DNA of 30,162 nt from the IMG/VR virus record IMGVR_UViG_3300032053_011151, positions 1 through 30,162 of that record, one strand, 5' to 3'. Of this stretch, positions 21,228 through 28,950 are shown piece by piece. Numbering within the stretch: position 1 is the stretch's first letter; each line of letters begins with the position of its first letter. The translations under genes and the position numbers were made by a program. The stretch comes from a virus. The notes under the pieces are model-generated. The model had not been told where the DNA came from and did not search any database. It saw nothing but the letters and a program-made list of their open reading frames with translations.

Positions 21228-22135
21228 AATTAAATGAAGCTTATAACATTATGGGATTGTCGCCCACTGCCAACGCCGATGAAGCAAAGAAACAATATAG
21301 GAAATTGACCAAGGAATTTCATCCAGATATAAATAAAGATCCAGGCGCTGAGGCAAAGTTCAAACAAATTAATTCGGCGTATGAAAAAATTCAATCTGGT
21401 CAAGATGAGCCAGAGGGATTTAATCCATTTGAACACACCAGGCAGACTGTTCAGGTTCAAAATATTCCAATCACTATAACTATTTCATTTAAAGAGTCTG
21501 TATTTGGATGCGTTAAAGAATTAAAATTTAAAAGATCTAGTAAATGCGCCAATTGCAATGGACAAGGTGAGGTGCAAATTAATAACGGATGTACATCATG
21601 TGGAGGGAGAGGACAGTCTGTTATTAAAAGTGGTAATTCTGTTTTTATACAAGCCTGTCAAGCCTGCAAGGGAAGATCTGCTACAAAAGCATGCGTTACT
21701 TGTAATTCAAACGGAACCATTCAGGCTGAAGCGACAGTTAATGTCAATATTCCAGGAGGGATTCAAAATAATAATATTTTAAGATTACAGGGTATGGGTA
21801 ATTATTATGGTAATTTTATGATGTTTGAACAAAGCTCAGACGTACATTTACACGTCACTGTGACGCACGAGCCCGGATTATCAATCAATGGAAATGATGT
21901 CGTGTCAATAATAACATTATCTTTATCTGAAGCATTGCAGGGTTGTAATAAAGAAGTTAAAACCGTAAATGGAAATAAAACAATAGAAATAGTTCCATTA
22001 TCTCGACATCGAGATGAGGTTAGTATTCCAAAATTTGGTGTAAATCAAATTGGCGCCCATAAAGTCATATTAGATGTTCTATACCCTAAAGATACATCTA
22101 AATTAATTGATTCTTTGAAAGAGAGCGAGACCTAA
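21224..22135 (+). CDS. dnaJ: DnaJ (class A J-domain co-chaperone)
   Basis: A 303-residue protein. The J domain (residues 4-58) has HPD at 33-35 (EFHPDINKD), needed to stimulate DnaK. A short Gly-poor linker replaces the G/F region. Four CxxC zinc motifs follow at 108/111, 123/126, 145/148 and 157/160, the first two as full CxxCxGxG, the last two with changed glycines. C-terminal substrate-binding beta domains follow (VNVNIPGGIQNNNILRLQG). It is shorter than the ~375 residues of E. coli DnaJ. It would steer host DnaK to phage substrates, such as replication complexes or virion proteins. Its ATG overlaps a 24-codon ORF, and its stop overlaps the next start (TAATG). Confidence 0.93.
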   Translation: MKLNEAYNIMGLSPTANADEAKKQYRKLTKEFHPDINKDPGAEAKFKQINSAYEKIQSGQDEPEGFNPFEHTRQTVQVQNIPITITISFKESVFGCVKELKFKRSSKCANCNGQGEVQINNGCTSCGGRGQSVIKSGNSVFIQACQACKGRSATKACVTCNSNGTIQAEATVNVNIPGGIQNNNILRLQGMGNYYGNFMMFEQSSDVHLHVTVTHEPGLSINGNDVVSIITLSLSEALQGCNKEVKTVNGNKTIEIVPLSRHRDEVSIPKFGVNQIGAHKVILDVLYPKDTSKLIDSLKESET

Positions 22136-22470
22136 TGTTTAGCATGCCATGTTCAAATAAAGGCTGCGGTAAATTGCAAGAACCCTATTTAGATCCAAAA
22201 ACAGATAAAGTATTTTGTTCATTATGTGACGGTGAAATAAGTAATATCACACATTTTGCAAAAATGCAAATGAAAACTTTAAAACAATATAAACAGAAAA
22301 AGACCGTTTCATTTGCGGTTAAGTGCCCTAAATGTGGAAAAGAAGACCGTCCTAAAGTTATCGCTAATGATATAATTTGTGCTAATTGTAATAAGCCGAT
22401 GGATCATTTAAGTGAACCATTCAAGATTATGTTAAAAGAAAAGCTTAAGACAGTTAATCAAGACGTATAA
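22135..22470 (+). CDS. Protein with two zinc ribbons, coupled to dnaJ and primase
   Basis: A 111-residue protein. The first ribbon is built from cysteines near residues 6, 11, 28 and 31 (NKGCGK ... FCSLCDGEI), the second is CPKCGKEDRP ... IICANCNKP (about 64-85). A helical linker separates them. The start overlaps the dnaJ stop, and the primase starts 14 bases after its end. The primase that follows lacks the usual N-terminal zinc domain, so this protein might supply that function in trans; that is inference. Alternatively it is a transcription or RNA-binding factor. Confidence 0.65.
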   Translation: MFSMPCSNKGCGKLQEPYLDPKTDKVFCSLCDGEISNITHFAKMQMKTLKQYKQKKTVSFAVKCPKCGKEDRPKVIANDIICANCNKPMDHLSEPFKIMLKEKLKTVNQDV

Positions 22471-22483
22471 GAAAGTTATTAAT

Positions 22484-23239
22484 ATGTTAGATAAAATTAT
22501 TGAGTCCTGTCAGTTCTTATTAAAAAATTTTCCGGAAGCTCAGGACTGTAAATCTTATTTAGATAATCGTTTAAGCAAAGAAAGCCAAGACAATTTTCAA
22601 TTTGGATATTTCCCCACTTTAAATAAAATTAAAGTATTAACGGATCTTATTGGCGAGAATACGCTAAGAGATATGAAATTATTCTATTCTAAAAATTTAG
22701 AAGATTCCTTTGGTCCTAGACAAATTAATTTTTCCTATTTTGATAATTATCCATTAATTATGCCATTTAAAGATGCTTATGGAAAAATAGTTGGAATAGT
22801 GGGAAGAACTGACTTGTCAGAAAATGAAAGACAAAATAAAAACATTGCTAAATATAAGAATACTGCATTTAAAAAAGGTAATTATCTTTTTGGATTATTT
22901 GAAAATAAACAATCTATTATAGAACAAAATTGCGTTTATATAGTAGAAGGTCAATTTGATGTTATAAAAGCAAATGAAAAGGGATTTAAAAATATTGTAG
23001 CATTAGGAAGTGCGGGCATGACTATATATCAATTATCTGTCATTAGCAGATACACTAATAACATATTTTTGTTATTAGATAATGATGAAGCCGGTGAAAA
23101 GGGTAGGAAATGCATTATTGATAAATTTGGTAAATTGGTCAATATTCGTAATTTTTACTTGCCAGATGGTTATAAAGACATAGACGAATACTTATCAAGT
23201 AATAAATATGAGGATCTCTCTTTTATCGTTAAAGATTAA
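22484..23239 (+). CDS. DnaG-like primase catalytic core (TOPRIM)
   Basis: A 251-residue protein. The N-terminal half has PLIMPFKDAYGKIVGIVGR and YLFGLFENK, typical of the DnaG RNA polymerase domain. The TOPRIM fold shows the catalytic E155 in VYIVEGQFDVI and DxD at 199-201 in LLLDNDEAGEKGRK. It lacks the N-terminal CHC2 zinc domain and the C-terminal helicase-binding domain of bacterial DnaG (about 580 residues). It would make RNA primers for the DnaE polymerase. No DnaB helicase is in this window. A double zinc-ribbon protein is encoded immediately upstream. Confidence 0.85.
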   Translation: MLDKIIESCQFLLKNFPEAQDCKSYLDNRLSKESQDNFQFGYFPTLNKIKVLTDLIGENTLRDMKLFYSKNLEDSFGPRQINFSYFDNYPLIMPFKDAYGKIVGIVGRTDLSENERQNKNIAKYKNTAFKKGNYLFGLFENKQSIIEQNCVYIVEGQFDVIKANEKGFKNIVALGSAGMTIYQLSVISRYTNNIFLLLDNDEAGEKGRKCIIDKFGKLVNIRNFYLPDGYKDIDEYLSSNKYEDLSFIVKD

Positions 23240-23294
23240 ATTGTTCAGATAGTTATCAAAATACTTAACTATGTTATATGACGTTTGGGGTCGA

Positions 23295-24002
23295 ATGCAT
23301 TATATTTATAGAATAACTAACATAGAAAATAAAAAAGCTTATATCGGACAAACAAATAATCCAGATTTGCGTTGGTCACAGCACAAATCAAATGCTAAAT
23401 ATAATCGAGGTCAGCAAGTTATTACTCGTGCCATTTCTAAATATGGAGTAGATAAATTTGAGTTTATTGTTATAGCAAGCTGCTTAACACAAGCAAATGC
23501 TGATAAATTAGAAGAAATAATCATAGCACAATATGATAGCCAGAACTTTATGAAAGGTTATAATGTAGATGCTGGCGGAAATACTACACCGAGAACTTTA
23601 GAGATCTTGCGAAAGATTTCAGAAGGACTTCAAAAATATTATGAAACACATAGTAATTGGAATAAAGGAAGAGTGTTAACCGAAGAGTGGAAGAAAAAAA
23701 TTTCAGAATCTCATATTGGGTTGATAGGAACTAATACTGGAAAAACTTTTAGTGAAGCATGGAAGAAAAATATGTCTGCCGCTAAATTGGGTAAAGTTTT
23801 TTCTAAAGAACATATTAAAAATTTATCTAAAAGTCATTTTGGAAATATTCCATATAATAGAAAGCTTACTTTTGAAATTGCAGAACAAATAAGAGTAGAG
23901 TATGGTTTGGGAAGTATTACTCAAAAACAATTGGGAGTGAAATATGGGTTATCGCAAAGCACCACGTTCAGTATTCTTAAAAAACGAACTTATCTTAAAT
24001 AA
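23295..24002 (+). CDS. GIY-YIG homing endonuclease with NUMOD3 repeats and C-terminal HTH
   Basis: A 235-residue protein. The nuclease has YIYRITNIENKKAYIGQT (GIY-YIG motif, residues 3-20), R26 in LRWSQHK, and the catalytic Glu region DKLEEIIIAQYDS. NUMOD3-type modules follow (KGRVLTEEWKKKISESHIG, and GKVFSKEHIKNLSKSHFG), then a C-terminal helix-turn-helix (QKQLGVKYGLSQSTTFSILK). The modules bind the homing site and the N-terminal domain cuts. An ATG at 23271 would add eight residues. I prefer 23295 because a purine-rich Shine-Dalgarno site (ttgggg) precedes it and the nuclease begins directly after it. The gene lies between the primase and the sigma-like gene. Confidence 0.88.
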   Translation: MHYIYRITNIENKKAYIGQTNNPDLRWSQHKSNAKYNRGQQVITRAISKYGVDKFEFIVIASCLTQANADKLEEIIIAQYDSQNFMKGYNVDAGGNTTPRTLEILRKISEGLQKYYETHSNWNKGRVLTEEWKKKISESHIGLIGTNTGKTFSEAWKKNMSAAKLGKVFSKEHIKNLSKSHFGNIPYNRKLTFEIAEQIRVEYGLGSITQKQLGVKYGLSQSTTFSILKKRTYLK

Positions 24003-24011
24003 TGGAGGAAT

Positions 24012-24452
24012 ATGAATAAAAGGCAAAATCGTTCAGACAAATATCAATACATTTTACTCGAAACTGTTTGCTCTAATGATATGATGGCAGCGTTCTGTAA
24101 TGAGGATAGTATCTGTCACAGACTCAATCCTTTCGAATATAATGAGTCATTAATCGATTTAGAAGACCAATTAAAAAAAGAATTTTGGAGAGTCGTAGAT
24201 ACTCTATTGACATCAAGACAAAGAGAAGTTATTAGGCTTTATGCGGACGGCTATACCCAAATGGAGATAGCTAAGATGCTAAATGTTAATCAATCGAGCA
24301 TAACTAAAAGTTTGAATGGTAATGTAGATTATAAAAATGGCAAGCGAATATACGGCGGTGCTAAAAAGAAAATAAATAAGATCATACAAAGTGATGATAA
24401 AATAATATCAATTCTCCAAAAGATGGAAGAGCTTCGAAATGAAAAATGGTAA
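24012..24452 (+). CDS. Sigma-region-4-like transcription factor
   Basis: A 146-residue protein. Residues 66-102 (LLTSRQREVIRLYADGYTQM, then EIAKMLNVNQSSITKSL) are a clear sigma-70 region-4-type helix-turn-helix. The first 65 residues have acidic helices and two cysteines but no obvious region 2, so it is too short for a full sigma factor. It may be a phage transcription factor that reads the -10-like or -35-like boxes seen ahead of several genes, or a site-specific regulator. An excellent Shine-Dalgarno site (tggagg) precedes the ATG. Its end overlaps the gutted GIY-YIG gene by 7 bases. Confidence 0.7.
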   Translation: MNKRQNRSDKYQYILLETVCSNDMMAAFCNEDSICHRLNPFEYNESLIDLEDQLKKEFWRVVDTLLTSRQREVIRLYADGYTQMEIAKMLNVNQSSITKSLNGNVDYKNGKRIYGGAKKKINKIIQSDDKIISILQKMEELRNEKW

Positions 24453-24781
24453 CCGATGATCTGTCCCATTTATTAATTAATAAAATTAATAACAAAGTTT
24501 ACGTAGGGCAAACTTGGCTACCATTAAAAAATAGAATGGGCGACGCGCGCGAGCAAGATATTCTTCAAGCATATAAAGATGGTCAAATAATTGCTAATAT
24601 AGTAAGTATTTTTAATACAGGGAGGGCGACTATATATAGGATTTTAAAAAGAAATAATATCTCTAGCAAAAGAGCATATAATGACTGGCAGGGCAAAGAG
24701 CACACAGAAGAAACTAAGAAAAAGATGGCTGAAGCCCGAATCAAGTATTGGGCTAATAAAGAGTTAAAAGACATATCTTGA
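24446..24781 (+). pseudogene. Gutted GIY-YIG homing endonuclease remnant
   Basis: A 111-codon frame that keeps only pieces of a homing gene: INKINNKVYVGQT (the YIG half of GIY-YIG), a helix-turn-helix (ILQAYKDGQIIANIVSIFNT, then GRATIYRILK), and a NUMOD3 module (GKEHTEETKKKMAEARIKYW). The first GIY strand is degraded to DLSHLL, and the Arg/Glu catalytic body between YVGQT and the HTH is missing, so nuclease activity is unlikely. It might persist as a DNA-binding protein. The order HTH then NUMOD3 is the reverse of the intact gene at 23295, so this is not simply a truncated copy of it. Confidence 0.7.
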
Positions 24782-24800
24782 AAGGACTTCTCTTTCTTTT
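24780..24800 (+). terminator. Weak hairpin plus T-run after the GIY-YIG remnant
   Basis: GAAAG (24780-24784) can pair with CTTTC (24792-24796) over a 7-base loop, followed by TTTT. The stem is short and AT-rich, so termination would be weak at best. The remaining gap to 24906 holds AT-rich promoter-like sequence (TATGAT at 24873-24878) and a Shine-Dalgarno site, and no other ORF that I can support. Confidence 0.3.
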
Positions 24801-24906
24801 GATAATAAAATGAGCTTTATGGATACGGTTTCGTCTAAATAAAGTGCAAAACATTATCAATATTCATCTATCTATGATAGGGAACATTCTGTTAACGGGA
24901 GACGTA

Positions 24907-25368
24907 ATGTCAAAAAACCATATCGATTACTCAGGTTTAGAAAATAAAATCTATAAAAAAGCCTATAGATTAGCAGATGTTAAGGATCAATTAGAGGTTA
25001 TAGCATTTGATATTGTAAAATTTAAGTCTGGCGATAAAGGTGCAGATCTTTGGCAAGTACAAGATGCTGCAGATGGACAATACATTGTTGCGCTTTATGA
25101 CAATGAAGACGCCGATGTAAAAGTTTCATCTCCATGGGAAGTCGCAGTTAGCAAAACTGCGAGTACACTTCAGATTTCTTATAAAGGAGATCCGATTGTT
25201 AGACTTGCATCTTCTAAATTAGGCATTCCATTTGCAGAACTACATAAAGCCGAATCATATTTACCAGAGAAATTAGCTGGTAATAAAAAGTTAGTTAAAG
25301 CTTTATTAAATGAACTTAGTGAATCAGCTAAACAAGAGGTATTAAGCAAATACCCTGAATTATATTAA
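24907..25368 (+). CDS. Unknown protein at the head of a four-gene block
   Basis: A 153-residue protein. A GTG at 24844 would add 21 residues, but ATG 24907 has a strong Shine-Dalgarno site (cgggagac) and is preferred. The sequence has a helical start (NKIYKKAYRLADVKDQLEVI), a beta-rich centre with WQVQDAADGQYIVALYDNED and a helical end. It contains no cysteines and no enzyme motif. It opens the block of long unknown proteins up to 28919. I suspect a virion or assembly role from context only. Confidence 0.6.
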   Translation: MSKNHIDYSGLENKIYKKAYRLADVKDQLEVIAFDIVKFKSGDKGADLWQVQDAADGQYIVALYDNEDADVKVSSPWEVAVSKTASTLQISYKGDPIVRLASSKLGIPFAELHKAESYLPEKLAGNKKLVKALLNELSESAKQEVLSKYPELY

Positions 25369-25384
25369 TTAGAATAGGTGTTTA

Positions 25385-26989
25385 ATGAGCCTCGATAAAA
25401 TGCAACAACTAGTAAATTCTCTAGCTAAATCAGTAGAAGACAATCAAAAAATTGCCACACCAATTCTAGCGGCAAAGTTGGCAAATGCGGTTGACGCCTA
25501 TCCAGGCGATCAAACGATTGGCGCTATGTCTAGAGTTATTGGTGGCTTAGCCACTCATAATACTACTTTTATTAGCAGAGCTGAGCTAAAAACTCTTTAT
25601 ACAAAATTATATTCTCGCAATACAAAATTTGCAGAATTATTTCAAGAAGAATTAGGTCTTCAGCCAGAAGTAGCTAATGTTGCTACCATACAGCATGATG
25701 AAGGCGTAAATCTTAATTCATATGAAGTGGCTGATCCTGTTTTAGCAAATGCCCTTAATAGCGTATTTGACAAACATTTACCAGTTAAAATGTACTCACA
25801 GCCACTTGCTGATAAAGCAATGGCATCTGTTGGATCTACTTTAGATTCTTGGAATTTAAAACCATCGTCTTTAAAAGTTAATGATGGCAGTGATAAGTTT
25901 TTAGTTATTCAAGCAGACTACGAAACTCCAAAAGGAATAACAAGCTTTTATGTTCCAGTTGAAGTTCGCAATAATGCAGTGGTACAAGCATCTGTATTTA
26001 TGGGAAATTCTGGTCCACAAGAATTAAATCATACAAACATTAAGTCTTATATAAAATCTTTTGCCGGAAGTAACTTAAAAGTTACGGGCGCAGGAATTTT
26101 AAGCGTTCTTACTTCTGCGGCTTCTGAAAAAAGAGAAGTTAGTGATACAGAACTTGCATTAATAAGACTGAATACTACAAGACAAGGTAAATCTGAATTT
26201 TTTGCCGGAGGCATCGTTGGACAAAAAGTTGCGGAGGCATCTGTTCAAGATGTTCAACTTCCAAAATATGATGAATTCGTTTCTTTTGAAAAACAATTTA
26301 CTTCAATTTATGGACAAGCATCATTGCAATTTGGTTCAGATAAAGTTAAACTTGCAAGCGATCACATTGCTCGCGAATTAACCGGATTTGGTCATAAGAA
26401 TCCACAAGTTAAAGTTACGGGAACCGATGAGAATACATTGTTTTTTGGAGTAGCATTAGATGCTGGCAAAGTTGCATTTACTGTTCCAGTTAAACTTGCT
26501 AATGGCAAACTAAGTAAACCAGGATTTATGTTATGTAACGGCTCTGTATCTACTTTTGATCAAGCTGGCATTAATGAATTATATGTTACAAATCAAACGG
26601 ATTATAAAGTTGCAGCGGCTGCATCTCCAGAATATGGTAACAAGCCTAGCGACACTATTAATAATATTAGAGCAGCAGTTGCTGATGGTAATCACGCCAA
26701 AGCAGAAGATGCTCTTAATGTATTAGCAGCGTCTGGTGACGAAAAGGCATACGCATCTGGATTCCAAATCTTCTTAGAAGGATTAAATTCTGATAAAGTT
26801 ACTGCAACTACCGAATGTTCTAGAATGATTAAGAACTCTACAAGCGAACACACAATCTGTAGTCACACAGGATTGCCAGTTCATAAAGTATTCCAAGATA
26901 AAGATGGAAACTGTCAGCCTCTTTATAGAAGAGGAATGGCTGAATCTTATGAAGGCGCATCATTTATGAATGCAAAGATTTTTGGATAA
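25385..26989 (+). CDS. Large unknown protein, possible virion component
   Basis: A 534-residue protein with many Ala, Ser, Val and Asn residues and no charged linkers, the composition of an abundant structural protein. The middle contains two related-looking beta-rich segments (FLVIQADYETPKGITSFYVP around 175, and TLFFGVALDAGKVAFTVPVK around 355), each preceded by a long helical stretch, suggesting an internal duplication. Near the C-terminus a Cys/His group (TECSRM ... TICSHTGLPVHK) could bind zinc. It has no signal peptide or membrane helix. Its start lies 16 bases after the preceding stop. I cannot assign a family. Confidence 0.55.
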   Translation: MSLDKMQQLVNSLAKSVEDNQKIATPILAAKLANAVDAYPGDQTIGAMSRVIGGLATHNTTFISRAELKTLYTKLYSRNTKFAELFQEELGLQPEVANVATIQHDEGVNLNSYEVADPVLANALNSVFDKHLPVKMYSQPLADKAMASVGSTLDSWNLKPSSLKVNDGSDKFLVIQADYETPKGITSFYVPVEVRNNAVVQASVFMGNSGPQELNHTNIKSYIKSFAGSNLKVTGAGILSVLTSAASEKREVSDTELALIRLNTTRQGKSEFFAGGIVGQKVAEASVQDVQLPKYDEFVSFEKQFTSIYGQASLQFGSDKVKLASDHIARELTGFGHKNPQVKVTGTDENTLFFGVALDAGKVAFTVPVKLANGKLSKPGFMLCNGSVSTFDQAGINELYVTNQTDYKVAAAASPEYGNKPSDTINNIRAAVADGNHAKAEDALNVLAASGDEKAYASGFQIFLEGLNSDKVTATTECSRMIKNSTSEHTICSHTGLPVHKVFQDKDGNCQPLYRRGMAESYEGASFMNAKIFG

Positions 26990-26991
26990 TA

Positions 26992-28206
26992 ATGAAAACA
27001 AATACATTATCAAGATTATTATGTGCAAAGTACCCATTTTTATCAGAGGGTGTTGGGGAAGATGTTCCTCCTAAAGCGCCACGTTCACCTGCCCCTGAGC
27101 GTGTATTGCCCGGTATTACACCTAAATTTATGTCTGAAGTAGAGCAAACAATATCAAAAGGATATAAAGACTGGGTTTTAGGGAATTATAATGCTTTTAT
27201 AAGTTTTGCAAATGTAAAAGAACCAGTTTCCAAATCGTTGATGGAAAAGTTTGAAACATTAATATCTAATTTGAAACGTAGCTCACAAGAAGAGTTTGTT
27301 ACAGACCCAGAACAAAAAAACGTACTTAATCAATACGCAGCTGATGTATATGAAGAAATTAATAAAATAATGAAATTTTTATTAGTGCGTATACAGGGAG
27401 ATGATAATTTTGATGATAATGTATTATCATTTGTTAAAAGAACTAGGCATCCAGAAGTAAATTGGGCAGAAAATAGGAAAGGACAGTACTATACTACTGT
27501 AGTAAATATGTCATCTATTTTACATAAGCTCGGTAGCTCATTACAGATGAGACTTATTAATGAAAAAATTGTACCTTTTCCATTAATAGACGGAACAATT
27601 AAACAAAAAAGAAAAGCATTATCTAGAGACGTGCTTACAAACTTTATGTTTATTCCGGCAGCCGCCAAATTTAACATTGATAATCCAGAAGTTCTTGGAA
27701 GATTAAAATTTTATCCTGAAATATTTAGCAAAGTAACTACGTTAATTAATGCAATTAAAAGGGGCAAAAAACCAAAAGATGGTCCCGAAGTTGCAAAAGA
27801 AGCTCAAGAAATTATTGATGCTCTTAAAGCTAAGAATACAAATGAATTTGCATTTGACTCGGATGTTGATATTAAAAATCCTCAAGCAGAGCATGCCCGC
27901 ATTCGCGAAGTAAATAAAAGAGTATTTGAAAAAAATAAACCAGACACTACTGTAGGTCCAGACCCTCTTTACGATACAGAGTTTGTTGCGCAAAGAAATA
28001 AAGAAGAAGCTGAAAAAGCAAGAATGCATGCAAATAACCTTAAATTTCAACAAGAAGAAGCTGCTAAAATCGCTAAAGAAAAAAAGGATTTAGACGATAT
28101 AGAAAAAGACAAAACCCGTTTTAGTCAAGCAAGTTACAATAGTAAGCTTATAAATAAATATAGTAGCCTATCCTTCTCTGATTGGCTAAAGAGGAGTAGC
28201 AGATGA
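26992..28206 (+). CDS. Unknown protein with a long C-terminal coiled coil
   Basis: A 404-residue protein starting two bases after the previous stop. A Pro-rich N-terminus (DVPPKAPRSPAPERVLPGIT) is followed by a mainly helical region (50-270). A strongly charged coiled coil follows at about 300-370 (RNKEEAEKARMHANNLKFQQ), and the protein ends SFSDWLKRSSR. Such proteins can be scaffolds or virion connectors, but no signature supports that. The stop overlaps the next ATG by ATGA. Confidence 0.55.
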   Translation: MKTNTLSRLLCAKYPFLSEGVGEDVPPKAPRSPAPERVLPGITPKFMSEVEQTISKGYKDWVLGNYNAFISFANVKEPVSKSLMEKFETLISNLKRSSQEEFVTDPEQKNVLNQYAADVYEEINKIMKFLLVRIQGDDNFDDNVLSFVKRTRHPEVNWAENRKGQYYTTVVNMSSILHKLGSSLQMRLINEKIVPFPLIDGTIKQKRKALSRDVLTNFMFIPAAAKFNIDNPEVLGRLKFYPEIFSKVTTLINAIKRGKKPKDGPEVAKEAQEIIDALKAKNTNEFAFDSDVDIKNPQAEHARIREVNKRVFEKNKPDTTVGPDPLYDTEFVAQRNKEEAEKARMHANNLKFQQEEAAKIAKEKKDLDDIEKDKTRFSQASYNSKLINKYSSLSFSDWLKRSSR

Positions 28207-28919
28207 GAATTTCAGAAATGTTACAAGCCATTGCGTCTTGGCTGGAAAGCCCAGATAATGAAGCATTATTGCTTGCCGAATACGACGAGACTTGTTCTAA
28301 AATCGTAGCAGAAAATTGCGTATTAGCGGCTGCTCTTCTTAAAAATGCAGCAGAGCAAGTTGAAACGGTTGAGCCCCCACCAGAGTCAAATTTAACTCAT
28401 GAATCAATTACTGAGCTTGCAAATATTGCCGCAGCTTTTGATGCATCAGGAGATCCTGGTTTAAAAAAGCAAGCATCTGTTATTGATGAATTATTACTTA
28501 CTATTGCTGCCCCGCCAAATGCTTATGCAATGAGACAAGATTTACAAGATAATAGAATTGATGAAATTAAAAAGAAATATCATGGACCAACTGATTCTTT
28601 AAAAGAATCTAATAAAACAGCTGATTCTATAAAAGCTATTGAAAAAAGTAACATGACTAAGCAATATAATGTTTTAGAAGCTCCATTAAGTTCTAGATAT
28701 TGTCCAGATCATCCAGGAGTTCAAATAGCGCGGATTGGTGAGCACATGTGGCAATGCGAAATGGATAAAAAAAGCTATAATTTCGAATCAGGCTATACGT
28801 TAAATAATGGCAGCAAGGTTCCAGGAGGTGCCGTTGAAGAGCAATCTCAATCTTATACCAAGCCATCTCATGCAATATTTGATACGCGTGAAGGAAGATT
28901 AGGATCGAATAGATTTTAA
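28203..28919 (+). CDS. Unknown protein with an N-terminal helical domain and a CxxH/C motif
   Basis: A 238-residue protein with a good Shine-Dalgarno site (gagga) inside the previous gene. Residues 1-55 form an acidic helical domain (EMLQAIASWLESPDNEALLL, later CVLAAALLKNAAEQV). A linker follows, then a region with YCPDHPG and, 20 residues later, WQCEMDKKSY, a zinc-ribbon-like set (C-x2-H ... C). The C-terminus is Ser/Gly-rich. The mixture suggests a scaffold or virion-associated protein, but I recognise no family. It ends a coupled run; the next gene is a homing endonuclease. Confidence 0.55.
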   Translation: MRISEMLQAIASWLESPDNEALLLAEYDETCSKIVAENCVLAAALLKNAAEQVETVEPPPESNLTHESITELANIAAAFDASGDPGLKKQASVIDELLLTIAAPPNAYAMRQDLQDNRIDEIKKKYHGPTDSLKESNKTADSIKAIEKSNMTKQYNVLEAPLSSRYCPDHPGVQIARIGEHMWQCEMDKKSYNFESGYTLNNGSKVPGGAVEEQSQSYTKPSHAIFDTREGRLGSNRF

Positions 28920-28927
28920 TTCGTCGC

Positions 28928-28934
28928 TATATAT
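28928..28934 (+). promoter_or_regulatory. TATATAT promoter-like box before the last endonuclease
   Basis: In the 31-base gap, TATATAT lies 16 bases before ATG 28951, followed by a Shine-Dalgarno site (ataggaag). It resembles the AT-rich boxes at the start of other homing genes here. There is no convincing -35 element. Confidence 0.3.
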
Positions 28935-28950
28935 CCTACATAGGAAGCTT

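Noticed and set aside
24844-24906. GTG start giving 21 extra residues on the protein at 24907
   Set aside because: ATG 24907 has a strong Shine-Dalgarno site, whereas the GTG has none.
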